9,580 nucleotides of DNA. It comes from Bacillota bacterium. GTDB lineage: Bacteria; Bacillota_I; Bacilli_A; Erysipelotrichales; Erysipelotrichaceae. Below the pieces are notes generated by a model. It saw only the letters and a program-made list of their open reading frames with translations. It searched no databases and was not told where the DNA came from. Position numbers and translations under genes: made by a program. Shown in pieces: positions 6,256-9,580 of the stretch (position 1 is the first letter of the stretch; each line of letters starts with the position of its first letter). The stretch covers positions 1-9,580 of the forward strand of contig JAEWIH010000134.1 in assembly GCA_023387245.1 (NCBI GenBank). The letters are read 5' to 3'.

Positions 6256-6594
6256 CTAAACATTATCATCTTCATTTTCATAAATTTCATATACTTCATC
6301 ATTGATTTCATCAACAACTACATCTTCATCCTCAACATATTGTTCAAACTTAGATAAATCTGTACGATATTGATCATACACAACTCGCTCTCTTAAATCC
6401 CAAGTGTTTTTTTCTAGCTGAACAAAACGCGAATCAGAATTTAAAGCATTATAAAACTTTAAAGTTTTTTGTTTTAATGTAGACTCATCAAAGCCTAATT
6501 CTTTACTAACCTCTGCCCACAATTTTTCAAAAGCAAAAGGTTTTCTCCGTTTGCGCAAAAATGAATAAGCAATATCTTGCACCAACTTAGCCAT
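6256..6594 (-). CDS. rpoE: DNA-directed RNA polymerase delta subunit (RpoE)
   Basis: Delta is an accessory subunit of Bacillota RNA polymerase that promotes RNA release and recycling and tunes promoter choice through initiating NTP levels. Residues 1-75 form the HARE-HTH domain, with the recognisable FYNALNSDSRFVQLEKNTWDL (48-68). The C-terminal tail (about 80-112) is strongly acidic, rich in Glu and Asp, as in the family. The whole protein is only 112 residues, compared with about 170 in Bacillus subtilis, so the acidic tail is cut to roughly a third while the gene itself reads intact. The start has GAGGG eight bases upstream, inside the end of the preceding gene, whose stop codon lies only three bases before this ATG. 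Co-transcription with that gene is therefore expected. The usual neighbour pyrG is absent. Confidence 0.93.
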   Translation of the reverse strand: MAKLVQDIAYSFLRKRRKPFAFEKLWAEVSKELGFDESTLKQKTLKFYNALNSDSRFVQLEKNTWDLRERVVYDQYRTDLSKFEQYVEDEDVVVDEINDEVYEIYENEDDNV

Positions 6595-6597
6595 TAA

Positions 6598-6954
6598 TTA
6601 ATCCCTCATTTCAAAATAAAATTTATAACTATCCACTACAGAATCATTATCATATAATCGATAACCAACAATCACCAAACTATCACTATAAGTATAATCA
6701 ATATCATCAACCTTAAAAGTTTTTTCACCAAACTCAGTCATCAAGACAATAGAACTATCCCCTAAAACATTTATATTTGTTTTAGAAATAACCCCATCAC
6801 TCTCATGCAAAATAGTAGCACCATCTAATTTAAAACATAAATTAACTTTACGCTCTAAATCAGCATAGAACAAAGTTAATGGTTGCTTAGTAACTATACT
6901 ACAAATACCCTCGAATATAACTTGATGATTAGCATCAGACATTTTAATGAACAC
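6598..6954 (-). CDS. Small DUF1934-like (YwiB-type) beta-barrel protein, function unknown
   Basis: The 118-residue product has no signal peptide or membrane segment and consists of short alternating beta-like stretches (for example FEGICSIV, NLCFKLDG, TNINVLGDSSIVLMTEFGE, SYKFYFEMRD). This pattern and the position directly before rpoE resemble the YwiB/DUF1934 calycin-like barrel proteins of Bacillota, which usually lie beside argS and rpoE. The match is from memory of the family and is tentative. The start is most likely GTG at 6954: GGGAG (6961-6965) is six bases upstream of it, but eighteen bases from the next in-frame ATG (6942). The gene is first in a unit with rpoE, driven by a near-consensus promoter. 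No catalytic motif is visible, and I do not assign a function. Confidence 0.75.
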   Translation of the reverse strand: MFIKMSDANHQVIFEGICSIVTKQPLTLFYADLERKVNLCFKLDGATILHESDGVISKTNINVLGDSSIVLMTEFGEKTFKVDDIDYTYSDSLVIVGYRLYDNDSVVDSYKFYFEMRD

Positions 6955-6979
6955 TATTTTCTCCCTGTAGTCAAAGCTT

Positions 6980-7007
6980 ATTATATTTATAAAAATGCGA
7001 TTGTCAA
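6980..7007 (-). promoter_or_regulatory. Near-consensus sigma-A promoter of the rpoE unit
   Basis: Perfect TTGACA (7002-7007) and perfect TATAAT (6980-6985) are 16 bp apart on the minus strand. This is the strongest promoter in the window and should give constitutive expression of the DUF1934-like gene and rpoE. The predicted leader is about 20 bases and contains GGGAG. Confidence 0.85.
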
Positions 7008-7029
7008 GTAAAAAAATATTTTTTTTACT
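7007..7029 (-). terminator. AT-rich palindrome after pepP, possible weak terminator
   Basis: A 10-bp stem (7020-7029 with 7007-7016) with a 3-base loop starts seven bases past the pepP stop codon (7036-7038). The second arm is a T-run ending in ACT. It has only one G-C pair, so termination may be weak. It touches the -35 box of the next promoter, so it could instead affect that promoter. Confidence 0.4.
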
Positions 7030-7035
7030 ATTTAT

Positions 7036-8274
7036 TTAATTTTTACTCATTAATGCCTCAATATCAGCAACCGTTTTTTCAATTCCCTCACCTAAATCAA
7101 TACAACCATCAACGGTAACCAATAAATCAGTCTCAATTCGAATACCAATATTTTCTTCCTGAATATATAAGCCCGGCTCATTAGTAATAACCATACCAGG
7201 AACTAACTTTATACCATTTAATTGACCAACATCATGAGTATCTAAACCTAAAAAATGACCAATAGAATGATAATAATACTTACTTACATCTTCATCATTA
7301 TCAATTAAACCAATTCGCTTTAATTCTTTTTGAAAATACTTAATTGCCACATTATTTAATTCTAATAAAGTAATACCAGGAGCAACATGTTTACTAACTT
7401 CATCCTGACAACCTAAAACAATTTCATAAATTTCTTTTTGGCGCTCACTAAATTTACCATTTATCGGATAGGTACGCGAAATATCAGCCCCATATTCATT
7501 TTTCTTAGCACCTAAATCAAACAAAATTAAATCACCATCTTTAAGCTCTTGATCATTAGCAACATAATGTAAAATTGGACCATTAACGCCACTAGCCATA
7601 ATAGTATCAAACATTTCAGTAGCACCATGCATATTTAAATGATATAAATAGTGAGCCATAACTTGATATTCATACATACCCGCTTTCATATTCTTAACCG
7701 CAAACCTAATAGCATCTTTAGTTAATTGACAAGCTTCTTTTATTAATTTAATTTCTAACTCATCTTTAATCGTCCTTAATTGACAAATAATGGAATGAAT
7801 ATTAATAATATTAACTCCCACATAAACATCCCTCATCCTTTTCGCAAACAATTCTGCCTCAAATGGACGATGTTTAGCATTAATCCGATCTAAATCTAGC
7901 AAAAGATTAGAAAGACCATAACGATTAAAATATAAATCTAAATTATTCTCAAAATGACTAACAAATAGGATATCATCAATACCACTAATTTCTCTCGCTT
8001 TTTCTGGCTTAATAAAACGACCAACCCATTTTTCTAAATTAGGATCTATGTCTCTAATATATAAAACCTCATGTACACTACCATTCAAATGATACATAAC
8101 CAATATGCCATCTTCTTCACTTAAACCAGTTAAATAGTGATAATTGCGATTAGCTTCATATACAAAGCAACTATCGCCACTATTTCTAACACTACCACCA
8201 GCAAAAATAACGACCAAATCTCCATCTTTTAAATGGCTAGCCAAAGCAGCTCTTCTCTTACTATAATAATTCAT
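7036..8274 (-). CDS. pepP: Xaa-Pro aminopeptidase (aminopeptidase P, M24B family)
   Basis: The enzyme removes an N-terminal residue from peptides with proline in second position, in the cytoplasm, using two metal ions. The 412-residue protein has the two-domain layout of aminopeptidase P: an N-terminal creatinase-like domain (about 1-150, with NYHYLTGLSEEDGILVM) and the pita-bread domain (about 165-405). The five metal ligands are visible: Asp253 in LFDLGA, Asp264 in GADISRTYP, His340 in SIGHFLGLDTHD, Glu366 in TNEPGLY and Glu381 in GIRIETD. The start has GGGGA seven to eight bases upstream, within the end of the HD gene, and only three bases separate the HD stop from this ATG, so the two genes form an operon. 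A prolidase is the closest alternative; the long N-terminal domain favours aminopeptidase P. Confidence 0.92.
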   Translation of the reverse strand: MNYYSKRRAALASHLKDGDLVVIFAGGSVRNSGDSCFVYEANRNYHYLTGLSEEDGILVMYHLNGSVHEVLYIRDIDPNLEKWVGRFIKPEKAREISGIDDILFVSHFENNLDLYFNRYGLSNLLLDLDRINAKHRPFEAELFAKRMRDVYVGVNIINIHSIICQLRTIKDELEIKLIKEACQLTKDAIRFAVKNMKAGMYEYQVMAHYLYHLNMHGATEMFDTIMASGVNGPILHYVANDQELKDGDLILFDLGAKKNEYGADISRTYPINGKFSERQKEIYEIVLGCQDEVSKHVAPGITLLELNNVAIKYFQKELKRIGLIDNDEDVSKYYYHSIGHFLGLDTHDVGQLNGIKLVPGMVITNEPGLYIQEENIGIRIETDLLVTVDGCIDLGEGIEKTVADIEALMSKN

Positions 8275-8277
8275 AAT

Positions 8278-9498
8278 TTATTCCCCACTCACAAAAAATA
8301 TTTGTTTATCTGCCTTTAATTTCGCTTTAGAAACCGACTTAACAATTTCAGAAGCTTTCGATAATTCAATTAAATTATAACCATCATCAATCCAAACTAC
8401 ATTCATTTCATTTTCATTATTGTATGGAATGTATGGCCGTTGACTAAGTTGATCTAATCCGACATAAAATTCTTTATCAAATCCAAGCTCATCAATTTTC
8501 TTTAAAATTCTTTGATAATTATCATAAGAATAAGGTATGTGTTCAAACAGTTTTCGATTAAGTAAACGATATGATAAATCTTTAAGAATATTATAACTAG
8601 AAAATTGAGATAATATTTTAAAATAGTGAATTATACTTTGCTCATCTAAGAGTAAGTATTTTTCAATATCAACAAATTTTTCTAACACAAAAGGTGCTAA
8701 TAAAGGCACTAAAGATAATGCTTCATCTTTATATTCTTTAAAATAATAATATACAGCACGAAACCATTTAACTAACATCATCTCAAAACTACGAGAAACT
8801 GGATGATAATAAACTTGCCAATACATTTGATAACGAGCCATAAAATAATCTTCTAAGGCATGAATACCAGATGCTTTAAAAACTAATTTATCATCTTTCA
8901 ATCTCATTGTTCTTAAAATTCTACCCAAATCAAAAGAACCATAAGAAACCCCAGTAAAATAAGAATCTCTTAATAAATAATCCATACGATCAACATCAAC
9001 TTGAGAACTAATAATTTGAGTCAATAATAATCGTTTATGTTTATGAGCAATAATATTAGCAACATCTAAAGCTAATTGAGGATGATATTGTGAAAGTAGA
9101 CGATTAATTTCACTATTACCTAATATTATATTTTTACTATATTCTTCATGACTAATTTCCGTTACCGATTCAAAAGCATGAGAAAAAGGCCCATGTCCAA
9201 CATCATGTAATAGTGCTGCACATTTGACTGCCATTTGTTCATAATCGGACAAAACTTCTTTTAAGCCAATAACTTCATTAATGGTTTTTCTAGCTAATTC
9301 ATAAACACCTAAACTATGTGAAAAACGTGAATGTTCAGCACTATGATAAACAATAAAGCTACCACCTAACTGATGAATCCGTCTTAAGCGCTGAAATTCG
9401 ACCGTATCAATTAATTTCCAAATTAATAAATCTTCGATTACTACATAATTATGAACTGGATCTCTTAAAACTTTAGTTTCATTTAATTTTGGTTTCAT
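8278..9498 (-). CDS. HD-domain phosphohydrolase (COG1078, dNTPase-like)
   Basis: The 406-residue cytoplasmic protein belongs to the family of Bacillus YwfO and Enterococcus EF1143, for which dNTP triphosphohydrolase activity has been described. The HD metal ligands are clear: His61 in EHSRFSHSLGV, His98-Asp99 in LLHDVGHGPFSH and a late Asp in SSQVDVDRMDYLLRDS (about 168). The N-terminal LRDPVHNYVVIED is the family signature. The C-terminal half (about 230-406) is a helical region with no motif I know. I chose ATG 9498, with GGTGG (9508-9512) nine bases upstream, because MKPKLNETKVLRDPVH matches the family start. An in-frame ATG at 9534 lies behind a C-rich stretch with no ribosome site. It is co-transcribed with pepP. 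A role in dNTP pool control is inferred from the family. Confidence 0.9.
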   Translation of the reverse strand: MKPKLNETKVLRDPVHNYVVIEDLLIWKLIDTVEFQRLRRIHQLGGSFIVYHSAEHSRFSHSLGVYELARKTINEVIGLKEVLSDYEQMAVKCAALLHDVGHGPFSHAFESVTEISHEEYSKNIILGNSEINRLLSQYHPQLALDVANIIAHKHKRLLLTQIISSQVDVDRMDYLLRDSYFTGVSYGSFDLGRILRTMRLKDDKLVFKASGIHALEDYFMARYQMYWQVYYHPVSRSFEMMLVKWFRAVYYYFKEYKDEALSLVPLLAPFVLEKFVDIEKYLLLDEQSIIHYFKILSQFSSYNILKDLSYRLLNRKLFEHIPYSYDNYQRILKKIDELGFDKEFYVGLDQLSQRPYIPYNNENEMNVVWIDDGYNLIELSKASEIVKSVSKAKLKADKQIFFVSGE

Positions 9499-9502
9499 TA
9501 TA

Positions 9503-9531
9503 TTGAACCACCACCTTATTAATGATAATAT
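9503..9531 (+). promoter_or_regulatory. Candidate promoter of the divergent right-edge gene
   Basis: TTGAAC (9503-9508) and TAATAT (9526-9531) are 17 bp apart on the plus strand, and a TG at 9523-9524 makes an extended -10. The promoter overlaps the leader of the HD gene on the other strand. Moderate match only. Confidence 0.4.
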
Positions 9532-9533
9532 CA
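9525..9533 (-). promoter_or_regulatory. Candidate extended -10 promoter of the HD-pepP operon
   Basis: On the minus strand TGATATTAT forms an extended -10 with no recognisable -35 (AGATAT at 17 bp). It occupies nearly the same bases as the plus-strand -10, inside a 13-bp palindrome ATGATA-A-TATCAT (9522-9534). The HD leader would be about 20 bases. Confidence 0.4.
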
Positions 9534-9560
9534 TAAATATGGAGGGTATATCTATGATAT
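9528..9560 (+). repeat. Long inverted repeat over the start of the right-edge gene
   Basis: Two 13-bp arms (9528-9540 and 9548-9560) match at 12 of 13 positions and flank a 7-base loop, GGAGGGT. As plus-strand RNA this puts the Shine-Dalgarno in the loop and the ATG (9554-9556) in the stem. The dyad could equally be a DNA-level operator. Confidence 0.6.
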
Positions 9561-9580
9561 TTATTTTGATATCGATTGTT
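9554..9580 (+). CDS. Partial divergent gene, hydrophobic N-terminus
   Basis: Nine codons, MIFILISIV, are visible before the window ends. GGAGGG (9541-9546) lies seven bases upstream of the ATG, an excellent ribosome site, and the frame is open to the edge. The wholly hydrophobic start without a basic residue suggests a membrane segment rather than a classical signal peptide. It is the only gene on the plus strand here. Nothing further about its function can be said. Confidence 0.5.

Overview
The window is strongly AT-rich chromosomal DNA with Shine-Dalgarno sites of the GGAGG type and TGG as the tryptophan codon. An RNA polymerase delta subunit (rpoE) next to a class II aldolase and a MurA points to a low-GC Bacillota. 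An Erysipelotrichia-like gut lineage is my guess, but the sequence alone does not prove it. Nine complete genes and one partial gene lie on the minus strand, so transcription runs from high to low coordinates. One partial gene at the right edge is divergent, on the plus strand.

Layout in the direction of transcription: (a) a small divergent regulatory region (about 9499-9553) separates a plus-strand gene cut by the right edge from a COG1078-type HD phosphohydrolase; this is followed 3 bp later by an aminopeptidase P (pepP). (b) A near-consensus promoter (6980-7007) drives a small DUF1934-like gene and rpoE; fba (class II fructose-bisphosphate aldolase) follows with its own promoter and a clear terminator. 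(c) A four-gene ABC importer operon, phnD-phnC-phnE-phnE, of the phosphonate family, has its own promoter, an internal terminator-like hairpin after phnD, and a strong terminator at its end. (d) murA starts from a promoter embedded in that terminator. (e) An AT-rich spacer of about 280 bp leads to the first 16 codons of another minus-strand gene with a signal-peptide-like start.

The genes are mostly housekeeping: dNTP and peptide turnover, transcription (delta), glycolysis (Fba), cell-wall precursor synthesis (MurA) and uptake of a phosphorus compound. In Bacillus, rpoE, fba and a murA paralogue are near neighbours; here the importer sits between fba and murA, so it looks like a later insertion. 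No C-P lyase or other phosphonate-degrading gene is in the window, so the importer's substrate is open.

I see no defence system, mobile element, CRISPR array or RNA gene. The most interesting material is regulatory: two dyads over the phnD promoter and start, the murA promoter built into the upstream terminator with a leader of about a dozen bases, and a 33-base dyad at the right edge that would hold a Shine-Dalgarno in its loop and an ATG in its stem.
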